Origin: Candidatus Woesearchaeota archaeon
Lineage (GTDB): Archaea > Nanoarchaeota > Nanoarchaeia > Woesearchaeales > UBA11576
Direction: 5' to 3'
DNA length: 16,190 nucleotides
Assembly (NCBI GenBank): GCA_013331125.1
Contig: DUGW01000114.1
Coordinates: 7,772-23,961 of the forward strand
Positions 6,900-13,854 of this stretch are shown piece after piece. The notes under the pieces were generated by a model. It saw only the letters and a list, made by a program, of their open reading frames with translations, searched no databases and had not been told where the DNA came from. The position numbers and the translations under genes were made by a program. Position 1 is the stretch's first letter; every line of letters begins with the position of its first letter.

Positions 6900-7274
6900 T
6901 TAAGACTTCCACAATCCGTGCAGGTTGCAATATTCCCGCGCAGTGGCTTTGTCTGTCACGCAGCAGAACACTGCTTCTGGTTTCTCTCCTGGTTTCAGGA
7001 ACCGTCTGCAGCTCCATCCGTCCATGATGACCTGCACCCATTCTATGTAATGCGCAGCCTCCATAGGATGCGGCACACTTCCTACCTTCACTGTGACACC
7101 CTTGTCAGAACTCTCTTTGACAGGCACGTGTTTCTCCTGCGCTGCGTCTGTGGTGTTCTCTACCAGATGCTGCATCGGCTGTCCGCAGCAGACGAGCTGT
7201 CCGCCTGCAGCATGTACGACTTCCACTATATTCCCGCAGACATTGCATTTGTATACTTCATTTAATTGTGTCAT
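6900..7274 (-). CDS. dfx: Desulfoferrodoxin (2Fe superoxide reductase)
   Basis: Reduces superoxide to hydrogen peroxide in the cytoplasm without releasing oxygen, typical of anaerobes. The 124-residue length and all ligands fit the two-iron class. Cys10, Cys13, Cys29 and Cys30 form the rubredoxin-like desulforedoxin centre. Glu47, Lys48, His49, His69, His75, Cys116 and His119 form the catalytic Fe(His)4Cys centre (EKHVP, PHPM, HYIEW, CNLHG). The start at 7274 is fixed by a perfect archaeal ribosome site, GAGGTGATC (7278-7286). The frame extends upstream to 7322 without support. It stands as a single gene between the oxidoreductase beta subunit and the unknown gene at 6385. Confidence 0.95.
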   Translation of the reverse strand: MTQLNEVYKCNVCGNIVEVVHAAGGQLVCCGQPMQHLVENTTDAAQEKHVPVKESSDKGVTVKVGSVPHPMEAAHYIEWVQVIMDGWSCRRFLKPGEKPEAVFCCVTDKATAREYCNLHGLWKS

Positions 7275-7329
7275 TAAGATCACCTCATGAAAATGATACA
7301 GGTATTTGATGCTACAGACCAAAGAACCC

Positions 7330-7343
7330 TTTTATATCTTTCT
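7330..7343 (-). promoter_or_regulatory. TATA-like promoter for desulfoferrodoxin
   Basis: On the minus strand this reads AGATATAAAAGG, preceded by purines that could serve as BRE. Predicted initiation near 7310 leaves a leader of about 35 nt that contains the ribosome site. Confidence 0.45.
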
Positions 7344-7390
7344 GTTGAGTGCAGGACAGAACTTGATGGTTCACTGCTGGCAGCGGCTTC

Positions 7391-8215
7391 TCAACCCAAA
7401 ATCTTTCTGATACTGGAAAGTCTTTCATCTCTCTTCTTGTGCTGTTCCACAGGGTTCTTCCCTCCCAGCGCGCTTGTGAATATCTCTTTGTCCTGTTCCC
7501 TGAAGATGCCTATCGGCACTTTTCCGTCTGGCACCATCATCTTCAGTGCGCTCTCACTGTCAGGCACATCGTCGAATGCTTCGACAGACTTGTTGTAGAC
7601 GGCATAGAGGTCATTATACGTCTTGCATACCTGCAGTACGTCGACGTATGAGTATCCTTTATGCATCACTGCCTTGACTATCAGGTCGGCCAGGTGGTCT
7701 ATCTTCATGCAATACCCTCTGGCGATGAAGCCTGCTCCTGCTTCTGCGATGAGCCTTAATGGGTTGAACGGCTCTTCTGGATTCCCTTTCGGCGTGCTCT
7801 TTCCTTTGAATCCTTTCTTTGATAATGGTGTTGACTGTCCTGTGGTGAGCGCGTATACTCCGTTGTTGTGGCATATGTGCGTGATGTCTATGTTCCTCTT
7901 CGCTGCGAACAATGTGTGTGCGAGTCCTTCGCCCCAGCTGTCGCCGTCGCCGGAGAACACTATGACCTTGAGTCTTGGGTTGCCGAGCTTTATCCCTTCT
8001 GCGAGCGGGACTGCTCTTCCGTGCAATCCGTAGAATCCGTTGAGCCCGAGATAATCGAATATCTTTCCGTGGCATCCTATGCCTGTGACCATCACCAGTT
8101 CTTCCTGCAGCACTCCTTTCTCTGCCAGCTTTTCAACTGCTTTGTTCATGGCAGTCAGTATGCCGAAGTTTCCGCATCCTGGGCACCAGGTGTTCTCTGC
8201 TCCTGTAGTCTTCAT
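7391..8215 (-). CDS. 2-oxoacid:ferredoxin oxidoreductase, beta subunit (KorB/PorB family)
   Basis: Thiamine-diphosphate-binding subunit that decarboxylates a 2-oxoacid and, with the alpha subunit, passes electrons to ferredoxin while forming an acyl-CoA. Cys11 and Cys14 (WCPGCG), Cys48 (GIGCHGK) and Cys197 (LQVCKTY) are the expected [4Fe-4S] ligands. GDGDSWGEG (89-97) and HNNGVYALTTGQ form the ThDP/Mg motif. At 274 residues it is standard for the two-subunit (KGOR-type) enzymes. Its ATG overlaps the alpha-subunit stop in ATGA, so translation is coupled. Substrate (2-oxoglutarate, pyruvate or a branched-chain oxoacid) cannot be decided from sequence alone. Confidence 0.9.
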   Translation of the reverse strand: MKTTGAENTWCPGCGNFGILTAMNKAVEKLAEKGVLQEELVMVTGIGCHGKIFDYLGLNGFYGLHGRAVPLAEGIKLGNPRLKVIVFSGDGDSWGEGLAHTLFAAKRNIDITHICHNNGVYALTTGQSTPLSKKGFKGKSTPKGNPEEPFNPLRLIAEAGAGFIARGYCMKIDHLADLIVKAVMHKGYSYVDVLQVCKTYNDLYAVYNKSVEAFDDVPDSESALKMMVPDGKVPIGIFREQDKEIFTSALGGKNPVEQHKKRDERLSSIRKILG

Positions 8216-9867
8216 CTGAACACCTCTTTCAGTTTCTCTGCCAGCTCTTTCGGGTCGAAGGGTCTTCCGTCATACCTCTTGATCACAGCCTTGAGGTCTA
8301 GCCCTCTGCTCCTGAACAGGTCTGCGAACTGCTCATTCTCGTCGAGCTCGACTGCGACCAGCTCCTTGCCTTTGAGGTCTTTCAGTTCCCATGCAGGGAA
8401 TGGTTCTACATATATGGGCTGCACTACCTGCACATCCTCGATGCCAGAGGCTTTCAATGCCTCGAGCACGCTCATCGTCGTGCTTCCATAAGTGACTATG
8501 ATCTTTCCTGATCTGCTTTCACCATACCTGTTCACTGTCTTGTTATGTTTCAGGTGTTCGATGATATTCTTCCCTTTGCGTGACCTTTTCTCAGCCATCT
8601 TCCTGACCATCTCTGCATCCTCGGTGGTTATCCCTCTCTCGTCGTGCTCATAACTTGTCCATTTTATCATCTCTTTTGACGGCGGGAACTGCAGAGGGCT
8701 TATCCCGTCTTCGCGTATGGCATATCTCTTGTATCCTTCATGTTGGTCATGCGGTATCTCTACTGCCCATCTTGCCTTCTCTGGTTGTATCTGGACGGTG
8801 TTCGTGCTCTCGCTCAGGTGTTTGTCGCTTAGCAGCACTGTCGGGTTCTGGAAGTTCCATGCCAGCCACATGAGTTCTGCTGCCAGGTAGAAGCATTCTT
8901 CCACGCTTCCGGGTGCAGCGACGATCCTGGGGAACTCTCCATGTCCTGGATGTCTTATCCATTTCAGGTCTCCTTGTGATGTGTATGTCGGCACACCTGT
9001 TGCAGGTCCTGGTCTTGATACCATCACGAAAAGTACAGGTGCTTCGCTGATGCCTGCCAGTGAGAATGCTTCTTGCATCAGGCAGAATCCTCCTCCGCTT
9101 GTCCCTACTGCGGTCTTCGCTCCTGTGAACACAGCCCCTATCGCCATGTTTGCTACTGCTAATTCGCTTTCAGCCTGCACTACCTCTATCCCGAGACTGT
9201 CTGCCTTCTCGGCGAGCATGTGCAGTATGGATGTCGAGGGGGTCATCGGGTAGGCTATGTACATGTCGAGTCCTGCTGCTGCAGCTCCCAGTCCTATCAT
9301 CTCGTTTCCTGTCGCGAGTCTTCTCTGTTTCCCGTCCCCTTCCGGCAGCCTGAACTTTCCGCCTATCTTTGGCATTGCATGGTCGTACATCTTCTCTGCG
9401 TATGCCTTGTTCTCTTCCACTCCTCGGGCATATTCCTTCTCGATGATAGCCAGGAGCTCTTCCTTGCTCATGCCTACGGCGGCGCATAGCACGGTGATGG
9501 CTGCGACTCCTGTTATCAGTTCGGGTTTTGAGCTTTGTTTCGCTTCTTCTGATATCGGAAGCGCGACACCTTCAGGTCCGGATCCAGAATCATGTATCAG
9601 TATTCCGTCTTCTGCCAGATCGCTTATATGCGCATCATAGCTTCTTTTGTCTAATGCAACTATAAGTTGTGCTTTTTGGTAGTGGCTTGTGATAGGCCTG
9701 CTGTCGCAGCTTATCACTGAGAAATTATGGCTTCCCTTGATGACTGAAGGATAATCGTCCATCTCGAATACATGCAGTGCTCTTTCTGAGAATATCTTTG
9801 CAACTGTGCTTGCTGCCTTCTTGACTCCGTAGCCGGCTTTTCCGCCGACTATGACTGTGAATGTCAT
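8212..9867 (-). CDS. 2-oxoacid:ferredoxin oxidoreductase, fused gamma-alpha subunit (KorA type)
   Basis: Residues 1-180 are the gamma domain (GGKAGYGVKKAA at 8-19, replacing the usual GxGGQG loop). Residues about 185-551 are the alpha domain, with GNEMIGLGAAAAG and the hallmark YPMTPST (206-212). This gamma-alpha fusion plus a separate beta is the KGOR/two-subunit arrangement common in archaea. No ferredoxin-like delta subunit is found here, so external ferredoxin is the acceptor. The start at 9867 is supported by GAGGTGA immediately upstream and by a TATA box at 9902-9911. It probably connects glycolytic or amino-acid-derived oxoacids to acyl-CoA in anaerobic metabolism. Confidence 0.9.
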   Translation of the reverse strand: MTFTVIVGGKAGYGVKKAASTVAKIFSERALHVFEMDDYPSVIKGSHNFSVISCDSRPITSHYQKAQLIVALDKRSYDAHISDLAEDGILIHDSGSGPEGVALPISEEAKQSSKPELITGVAAITVLCAAVGMSKEELLAIIEKEYARGVEENKAYAEKMYDHAMPKIGGKFRLPEGDGKQRRLATGNEMIGLGAAAAGLDMYIAYPMTPSTSILHMLAEKADSLGIEVVQAESELAVANMAIGAVFTGAKTAVGTSGGGFCLMQEAFSLAGISEAPVLFVMVSRPGPATGVPTYTSQGDLKWIRHPGHGEFPRIVAAPGSVEECFYLAAELMWLAWNFQNPTVLLSDKHLSESTNTVQIQPEKARWAVEIPHDQHEGYKRYAIREDGISPLQFPPSKEMIKWTSYEHDERGITTEDAEMVRKMAEKRSRKGKNIIEHLKHNKTVNRYGESRSGKIIVTYGSTTMSVLEALKASGIEDVQVVQPIYVEPFPAWELKDLKGKELVAVELDENEQFADLFRSRGLDLKAVIKRYDGRPFDPKELAEKLKEVFR

Positions 9868-9901
9868 CCTTCACCTCTTTTCAGGAGGATAAAGCACAGA
9901 A

Positions 9902-9911
9902 GTTTAAATAA
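9902..9911 (-). promoter_or_regulatory. TATA box of the oxidoreductase operon
   Basis: On the minus strand TTATTTAAAC lies in the 58-nt gap between the glycosylase stop and the alpha-subunit ATG. It predicts initiation near 9880 and a short leader that carries the GAGGTGA ribosome site. Confidence 0.5.
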
Positions 9912-9925
9912 TTAACCCTTTAAAG

Positions 9926-10552
9926 TCACTTCAGGACTTTGCCAGTCTCCATATACCATAGGTACATGTCCAGTTCTGCCATGTTCAGCCCTGCCTTCCT
10001 TCCCAGTTCCTTCAGCACTGCTTCTATCTCGACATATCTCTTCGGCGTGAGAGTCTTTGGTCTCTCTATCAGCCCTTCCCGTTCCATTATGTCTATGATA
10101 TGGAAGTCCAGTATAGCCAGGTCTTCATATCCGATGTTGCGCAGGAAATGGCTGGCCTCTTTGTATCCCAGTCCTTTCACATTCTTCACGACCCACTCCC
10201 GCAGGAAGATCGGATCATCAAATTTCTTCAGCTTCCCGCCCAATCCTCGTTGGTGTTTCTGTGCCTCTGCGATATACCCTGCCCTGACATTCGGGAACCG
10301 GTATCCTAACTCTCGCAACCTCGCCGCTAACCTGGCTTGCGGCAATGAGCAGAATTCTTCTTTCATCGCCTTCTGTATCCTTATCCCTCCTTCTGCCTGC
10401 CAGTTCGCTGTCAGTATGCAGAAGCATAGTTCATTGAAAAGTCCGTTGTCTCCGCCCTTTCCGACTTTCTTGAATTCTGCGAGCCTGCTGTCTATCAGGG
10501 ACCTTACTTCGCTTTTTTTCAGTTGGTTGATCTTCTTGAGCACCTGTCTCAT
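9926..10552 (-). CDS. ogg: Archaeal 8-oxoguanine DNA glycosylase/AP lyase (Ogg2 family)
   Basis: Removes 8-oxoguanine from DNA and nicks the abasic site. The 208-residue protein has the compact helix-hairpin-helix fold: LCFCILTAN near the N-terminus, the hairpin VKGLGYKEASHFLRN with the Schiff-base lysine Lys131, and LAILDFHI with the catalytic Asp149. It ends in Lys208. A C-terminal lysine is typical of archaeal Ogg2, where it is reported to contact the damaged base (from memory). The ATG at 10552 shares its A with the upstream hydrolase stop (TGATG), and GAGGT stands about 8 nt before it; a TTG three bases earlier is not needed. It is co-transcribed with the hydrolase, and whether they act together is unknown. 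Confidence 0.88.
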   Translation of the reverse strand: MRQVLKKINQLKKSEVRSLIDSRLAEFKKVGKGGDNGLFNELCFCILTANWQAEGGIRIQKAMKEEFCSLPQARLAARLRELGYRFPNVRAGYIAEAQKHQRGLGGKLKKFDDPIFLREWVVKNVKGLGYKEASHFLRNIGYEDLAILDFHIIDIMEREGLIERPKTLTPKRYVEIEAVLKELGRKAGLNMAELDMYLWYMETGKVLK

Positions 10553-11286
10553 CAATGGTACCTCGTCTCTGGTATCCTGTGGTAGTCATAGTTGAAGGTA
10601 TAAAAATCTTCTCTCTGTCTTTCTGTCATGCCTTCTCTCAGGCTGTCGAATATCCCCTGGTCATATAATAATGAATGCACACCCACAGTCGCTGCTCCGT
10701 TCTGCATCATGAAGCGCAGCTGCTCCACTGTCTGCCTGTTGAACAATACCTCACAATGGCCTTCTGGCAGAGAGAACTCGACTATGTTCTCCCTTTTTCC
10801 TATCGCTGCCAGCAGTGACATCCTCTCTTCTCCTACGAACTCATCTTCAGAGGCGATTATGTTCATCACATTGACCGGTTCTTTCTCCAGCTGTTTCCAT
10901 TGCCTATACATCTTGTATCTCAGTCTTTCCATGAATTTCCCGAATGGCAGCAGCATGTCATAGACCACAGGGTCGTGCAGTCCTGCAGGTCTCATCAGGT
11001 TTGAATACAGTATCCCGTATGTCCCTCTGAATGGTGAGGCGACTGTCAGTATGTCCTCTACATTCTCTGGCCTGTCAAGTGCGTAGTCCAGAGCGATTAT
11101 CCCTCCCAGGCTGTGCCCGAACAGGTTTACCTTCTCAGCCCCTGTCTTTTCCTTGACTTCCTCGACAGCATCATCTATCGTCTTGTAGTCTGCCTCTCCT
11201 CTGAATCGGCGTCTTCTCGCTGTGAGGAATCCCCTGCCTAGCTTTGCCCATCTGCGCAGTTCCCTGTACATTGCCTTCTTGTCCAT
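10552..11286 (-). CDS. Alpha/beta hydrolase, second of a tandem pair, apparently permuted
   Basis: 244 residues. Nucleophile elbow GHSLGG gives Ser59; Asp148 (ASEDEF) and His177 (EGHCEV) complete a lipase-like triad. Only ~50 residues precede the elbow: too few for the first strands that normally hold the HG oxyanion-hole motif. Instead the segment after the catalytic His, VGVHSLLYDQGIFDSL (201-216) then DFYTFNYDY (227-235), looks like the missing strand-helix-strand unit. The neighbour at 11314 has the same tail with a full IHGW motif. The motif order therefore suggests a circular permutation. An in-frame TGA lies 21 nt before the ATG, so it is not simply an extension of the neighbour. Substrate unknown; lipase or esterase is likely. 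No signal peptide is seen. Confidence 0.7.
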   Translation of the reverse strand: MDKKAMYRELRRWAKLGRGFLTARRRRFRGEADYKTIDDAVEEVKEKTGAEKVNLFGHSLGGIIALDYALDRPENVEDILTVASPFRGTYGILYSNLMRPAGLHDPVVYDMLLPFGKFMERLRYKMYRQWKQLEKEPVNVMNIIASEDEFVGEERMSLLAAIGKRENIVEFSLPEGHCEVLFNRQTVEQLRFMMQNGAATVGVHSLLYDQGIFDSLREGMTERQREDFYTFNYDYHRIPETRYH

Positions 11287-11313
11287 ATTCTCGCCCGATA
11301 CTCAGATTACCGT

Positions 11314-12066
11314 CTAGATCTTCAATGATTTTGTATAGTCGAAAGTGAATGTGTAGAGGTTTTTTCTCATCTCTTCAGGTCTTGCATTCCTTATCCGCCT
11401 GAAGAAGTTCTCATTCATGGCCCAGCCGTGTATCAGCACCACTGGAAGTCTGCTTCTCTCCAGATCGTATATCTTGTAAAGGGTATCATCACAGAAGAAC
11501 AGGTGCATGTGTCCCCAGCTCATCTGCTTTTCTGTGATCGCTTTGCTCTTCTTTGCCATGATTCCCTCGAGTGATCCTCCGCTCCCTGGCAGCAGCTCAT
11601 CGAACGGCGAATACACATTTGTTATCTTGACCCCTTCCTGCTCAAGAACCCCGATGTCAGAGTTCATCCTTTTTTTCAGCTTCTGCAGGTAGCCGCTGCC
11701 TGGCATTATCTGCCATATCGTGGGGGCATACACCCCTAATCCCATCACAAATATCCCTGCTGGCGCGACTATCGATCCTTGGTATGGGGTCCCTACAGTG
11801 ACTACCTCTCCGACCTTGTCTGGATTGTTCAGTGCATAAGCCACTGCCTCCAGCCCTCCCATGCTGTGGCCTACGAGATGCACCCTCTCAGCGCCGTGCT
11901 CTTTCATGGCCTTCTCTACTGTCTGGTCCAATGTCTGGTAGTTACGGAATCCAAAGGCCTTCTTCCATTGGTCGATTATGCCCTCTACGAACATGATGAC
12001 TACATTGTCCAGCTGTTCCATCTCCTTCAGCATAGCATAAGGGACATCTGTAAAAGAAGCTACCAT
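11314..12066 (-). CDS. Alpha/beta hydrolase, first of a tandem pair, apparently permuted
   Basis: 250 residues with triad candidates Ser68 (GHSMGG), Asp156 (SPFDELLPG) and His186 (SWGHMHL). The C-terminus after the His is LPVVLIHGWAMNENFF (207-222) followed by YTFTFDY (238-244). This is the HG oxyanion-hole strand, helix and next strand that normally come before the serine. The N-terminus retains a hydrophobic stretch NVVIMFVEG (21-29) that may be a degenerate version. ATG 12066 is chosen because TTTTATAACC on the minus strand (12089-12098) lies 26 nt upstream, giving a leaderless mRNA. A TTG start at 12120 would add 18 residues. It ends 27 nt before the second hydrolase, so the pair with ogg forms a likely operon. 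Confidence 0.7.
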   Translation of the reverse strand: MVASFTDVPYAMLKEMEQLDNVVIMFVEGIIDQWKKAFGFRNYQTLDQTVEKAMKEHGAERVHLVGHSMGGLEAVAYALNNPDKVGEVVTVGTPYQGSIVAPAGIFVMGLGVYAPTIWQIMPGSGYLQKLKKRMNSDIGVLEQEGVKITNVYSPFDELLPGSGGSLEGIMAKKSKAITEKQMSWGHMHLFFCDDTLYKIYDLERSRLPVVLIHGWAMNENFFRRIRNARPEEMRKNLYTFTFDYTKSLKI

Positions 12067-12088
12067 CTCATATATTATTCCGACATGG

Positions 12089-12099
12089 GTTATAAAATC
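12089..12099 (-). promoter_or_regulatory. TATA box of the hydrolase-ogg operon
   Basis: The minus-strand sequence ATTTTATAACC is centred about 27 nt before the ATG at 12066, the spacing seen at other leaderless genes here. Confidence 0.45.
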
Positions 12100-12138
12100 T
12101 ACGGAATCTTTTTTAAACAAAATGAGAATTCAAGCCTT

Positions 12139-12396
12139 TTATTTAAGTTTAAAAGTCACGTATGCCCCGTCTTCTTTCTCCTTCACCGTTGTCATCTTTG
12201 TCTCTACCCCTTTCGTCTCCAGCATCAGCCTGAAATCCTCGAAATAGTCGTAGAATCCGCACGTCCGGCAGTAGGTCCCTGAGAAGTTGATCACGAATGA
12301 TTTCACGTTCTGTTTGAAGAGTGTTGCATGGCTCTCTGGAGATCTATATTTATTGTATTCCTCGATCGTCTCTTTGATCTTGTTTGTCCCTTTCAT
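12139..12396 (-). CDS. Small CxxC protein coupled to thioredoxin reductase
   Basis: An 85-residue protein I do not recognise. The helical, Lys/Glu-rich N-terminus is followed by a strand and a redox-like motif, VINFSGTYCRTCGFYDYF, with Cys43 and Cys46, then a short C-terminal alpha-beta section. The CxxC sits just after a hydrophobic strand, as in thioredoxin-like proteins, but the protein is shorter and lacks the cis-Pro strand. Its ATG overlaps the stop of the reductase gene (TGATG), so the two are made together. It could be the reductase's electron acceptor, or a half zinc site. The frame upstream of 12396 lies inside the reductase gene and is not used. Confidence 0.65.
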   Translation of the reverse strand: MKGTNKIKETIEEYNKYRSPESHATLFKQNVKSFVINFSGTYCRTCGFYDYFEDFRLMLETKGVETKMTTVKEKEDGAYVTFKLK

Positions 12397-13304
12397 CAAT
12401 CTGCTCTCTTGTTCGCCAGGTATCTTATCACTTTCATCAGCGCCATGCATCCCTGCCCTGCTGCTATCACATACTGATATTCGTGTCCGCTTGCGCAGTC
12501 TCCTGCAGCCAGCACTCCCGGGACATTCGTATGACCTTGGCAGTCGACCACTATGTGTCCTTCTTTGTCCAGCTCGACGAGGTCTTTGACAAATTCTGTG
12601 TTAGGTGTCCTCCCTATCTCTATTATCACACCGTCGACCTTGAGTCCCTTCTCTTCTCCGTCCTGTCTATACCTTATACCTTCGACCTTCGTCTCTCCGT
12701 AGACCTCGATGGTCTCTGCTCCATAGTGTATCTCTGCGTTCTCTATCTTCTTGACATTCTCTATCAGGTAATCATGTCCTCTCAGATCTTTATCTTTTAC
12801 CAGCATGTGTATCCTGGTGGCCACGTGTTTCATGAAGTCTACAGCTTCTAATGCAGCATTCCCTCCTCCTATTATAACGACCTCTTTTCCTTTGAATAAT
12901 GGTCCGTCGCATACTGAGCAGTAGGCGAGTCCTTTCTTGTTGAATTTTTCCTCTCCTGGCACACCGAGTTTCCGCGCCCTTGCGCCTGTTGCTATTATCA
13001 CAGTCCTTGTCTCGTGCTCCCCGTCATCTGCTATCACCTTGAAGTTCTCTCCGACCCGTTCTATCCTGTCTACCTTCCTGTTCTCTATCGTGACATTGTT
13101 GAACTTCATCTGCTCTTCCATCTTCATGTAGAACTCGACTCCTGTCGTCTTTGTGAATCCTGGATAATTGAGGACTTCGCCTGAGACCATGAACTGTCCT
13201 CCTGGTTCTGCTGAGAAAATCCTGAAGTCGATGTTATTGCGGGAGGCATACAACGCAGCAGTCATCCCTGCTATGCCCCCTCCGATGATTATCGTGTCGT
13301 GCAT
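12396..13304 (-). CDS. trxB: Thioredoxin reductase-like flavoprotein
   Basis: Transfers electrons from a reduced nicotinamide (or another donor) via FAD to a disulfide partner. 302 residues, the usual size. FAD loop GGGIAGMTAA (8-17), redox pair Cys129 and Cys132 in YCSVCDGP, second dinucleotide loop GGGNAALEAV (146-155), and AAGDCASGHEYQYVIAAGQG near the C-terminus. The HRRxxxR segment that selects NADPH in most thioredoxin reductases is absent: after the second loop the sequence reads IHMLVKDKDLRG. Some archaeal enzymes lacking it use NADH or F420H2 (family knowledge), so donor choice is open. Start at 13304 is well supported by GGAGGTA. The small CxxC gene downstream overlaps its stop. Confidence 0.9.
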   Translation of the reverse strand: MHDTIIIGGGIAGMTAALYASRNNIDFRIFSAEPGGQFMVSGEVLNYPGFTKTTGVEFYMKMEEQMKFNNVTIENRKVDRIERVGENFKVIADDGEHETRTVIIATGARARKLGVPGEEKFNKKGLAYCSVCDGPLFKGKEVVIIGGGNAALEAVDFMKHVATRIHMLVKDKDLRGHDYLIENVKKIENAEIHYGAETIEVYGETKVEGIRYRQDGEEKGLKVDGVIIEIGRTPNTEFVKDLVELDKEGHIVVDCQGHTNVPGVLAAGDCASGHEYQYVIAAGQGCMALMKVIRYLANKRAD

Positions 13305-13344
13305 GATACTACCTCCTTTTTACTAGGCCATCTAGCCTGTCTTC

Positions 13345-13357
13345 CTATATATTATTT
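13345..13357. promoter_or_regulatory. Shared TATA element between thioredoxin reductase and the ncRNA
   Basis: CTATATATTATTT can serve as TATA in both directions. Leftwards it predicts a start near 13325, upstream of the reductase's ribosome site. Rightwards it predicts a start near 13377, which is where the folded RNA begins. Confidence 0.5.
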
Positions 13358-13375
13358 TTCATCTTTCAACATGCA

Positions 13376-13580
13376 ATGCATTGCTTGTGTTGGCGTCCTT
13401 TCTCATTACCTTAGCAGCGCCGCCAGTATTGCCGAGCGATGTCCCGGTGAACTATGCGATGGAGGCTCCAGGGGGACCTGCCCCCTACGGGGAGGGAGCC
13501 ATGTCGACAAGAATCTCGACGCTCGGCCGGCGGCGCTGCAGAGAACTGCCAAAAGCCGAGGACCGGCGCCAACACTGCAT
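13376..13580 (+). ncRNA. Candidate structured non-coding RNA (~205 nt), unknown family
   Basis: This GC-rich intergenic stretch folds by nested perfect complementarity. ATGCA pairs with TGCAT (13376-13380, 13576-13580); 9 bp GTGTTGGCG/CGCCAACAC (13387-13395, 13567-13575); 11 bp at 13414-13424 with 13529-13539; 8 bp GCCGAGCG/CGCTCGGC (13431-13438, 13520-13527). Inside lie hairpins GGCTCC/GGAGCC (13464-13469, 13495-13500), AGGGGG/CCCCCT (13470-13475, 13481-13486) and GTCGA/TCGAC (13503-13507, 13516-13520). A TATA box 26 nt upstream and a T-rich stretch just downstream favour the plus strand. No credible reading frame fits. I find no SRP helix-8 motif, no RNase P core and no tRNA or 5S signature. 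A miniature inverted-repeat element is the alternative. Confidence 0.6.
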
Positions 13581-13601
13581 ATGATAAGAAGTTACTACGC
13601 T

Positions 13602-13618
13602 GACTTTTGCATTTTTCA
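13602..13618 (+). terminator. T-rich terminator after the ncRNA
   Basis: Two T-runs (TTTT and TTTTT, spaced by GCA) follow the end of the folded region by about 20 nt, matching archaeal intrinsic termination on the plus strand. Confidence 0.45.
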
Positions 13619-13633
13619 ATCATTCTCGCTCAA

Positions 13634-13647
13634 AAGGTTTATATACG
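13634..13647 (+). promoter_or_regulatory. BRE/TATA promoter of the four-cysteine protein gene
   Basis: AAAGG then TTTATATAC is a good archaeal BRE/TATA pair, centred about 26 nt before the ATG at 13669. This indicates a leaderless mRNA separate from the ncRNA. Confidence 0.65.
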
Positions 13648-13668
13648 GATTTATGCATTATTTTCTGT

Positions 13669-13854
13669 ATGACATCGGAAAAGATAACCTTTGCCTGCGG
13701 TTCGTCAGGTCATCCTGACTATTGCCCTGGTGAGTGTCAGTTCGGCAGGTTCTGTCGTTTCCTTAAGGACAGGAAACCCAAGGCCATGCGCCCGGACGAC
13801 AACCCGGTGATCAGGCAGATAAAGAAAGACATCCAGAGGAACAATATGTTCTGA
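13669..13854 (+). CDS. Tiny four-cysteine protein, probable metal binder
   Basis: A 61-residue protein I cannot name. Its N-terminal half holds Cys10, Cys19, Cys23 and Cys29, with His15 between (ACGSSGHPDYCPGECQFGRFC). The pattern C-x8-C-x3-C-x5-C would suit a zinc site or an iron-sulfur cluster. The C-terminal half is basic and helical. The strong TATA box at leaderless distance, with no better ATG in frame, makes expression likely despite the small size. There is no operon partner; the next gene has its own promoter. Nucleic-acid binding would fit the basic tail but is a guess. Confidence 0.65.
   Translation: MTSEKITFACGSSGHPDYCPGECQFGRFCRFLKDRKPKAMRPDDNPVIRQIKKDIQRNNMF

Noticed and set aside
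12067..12120. TTG start of the first hydrolase
   Set aside because: The 18 extra codons cover the likely TATA box, and the ATG at 12066 has the leaderless spacing seen elsewhere. It remains possible that the extra residues form a degenerate first strand.
13376..13580. SRP RNA, RNase P RNA or 5S rRNA
   Set aside because: The long rod recalls SRP RNA and a GGTGAAC segment is present. However, the helix-8 GGAA/AGCAG motif, an Alu domain with room for helices 3 and 4, the RNase P GGAAxxUC and ACAGAA cores, and 5S motifs were not found on either strand.
13299..13718. Plus-strand open frame of 139 codons across the ncRNA
   Set aside because: It runs through the thioredoxin reductase promoter, the palindromic RNA stems and the next gene's promoter. 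Its composition is not protein-like and it has no ribosome site.
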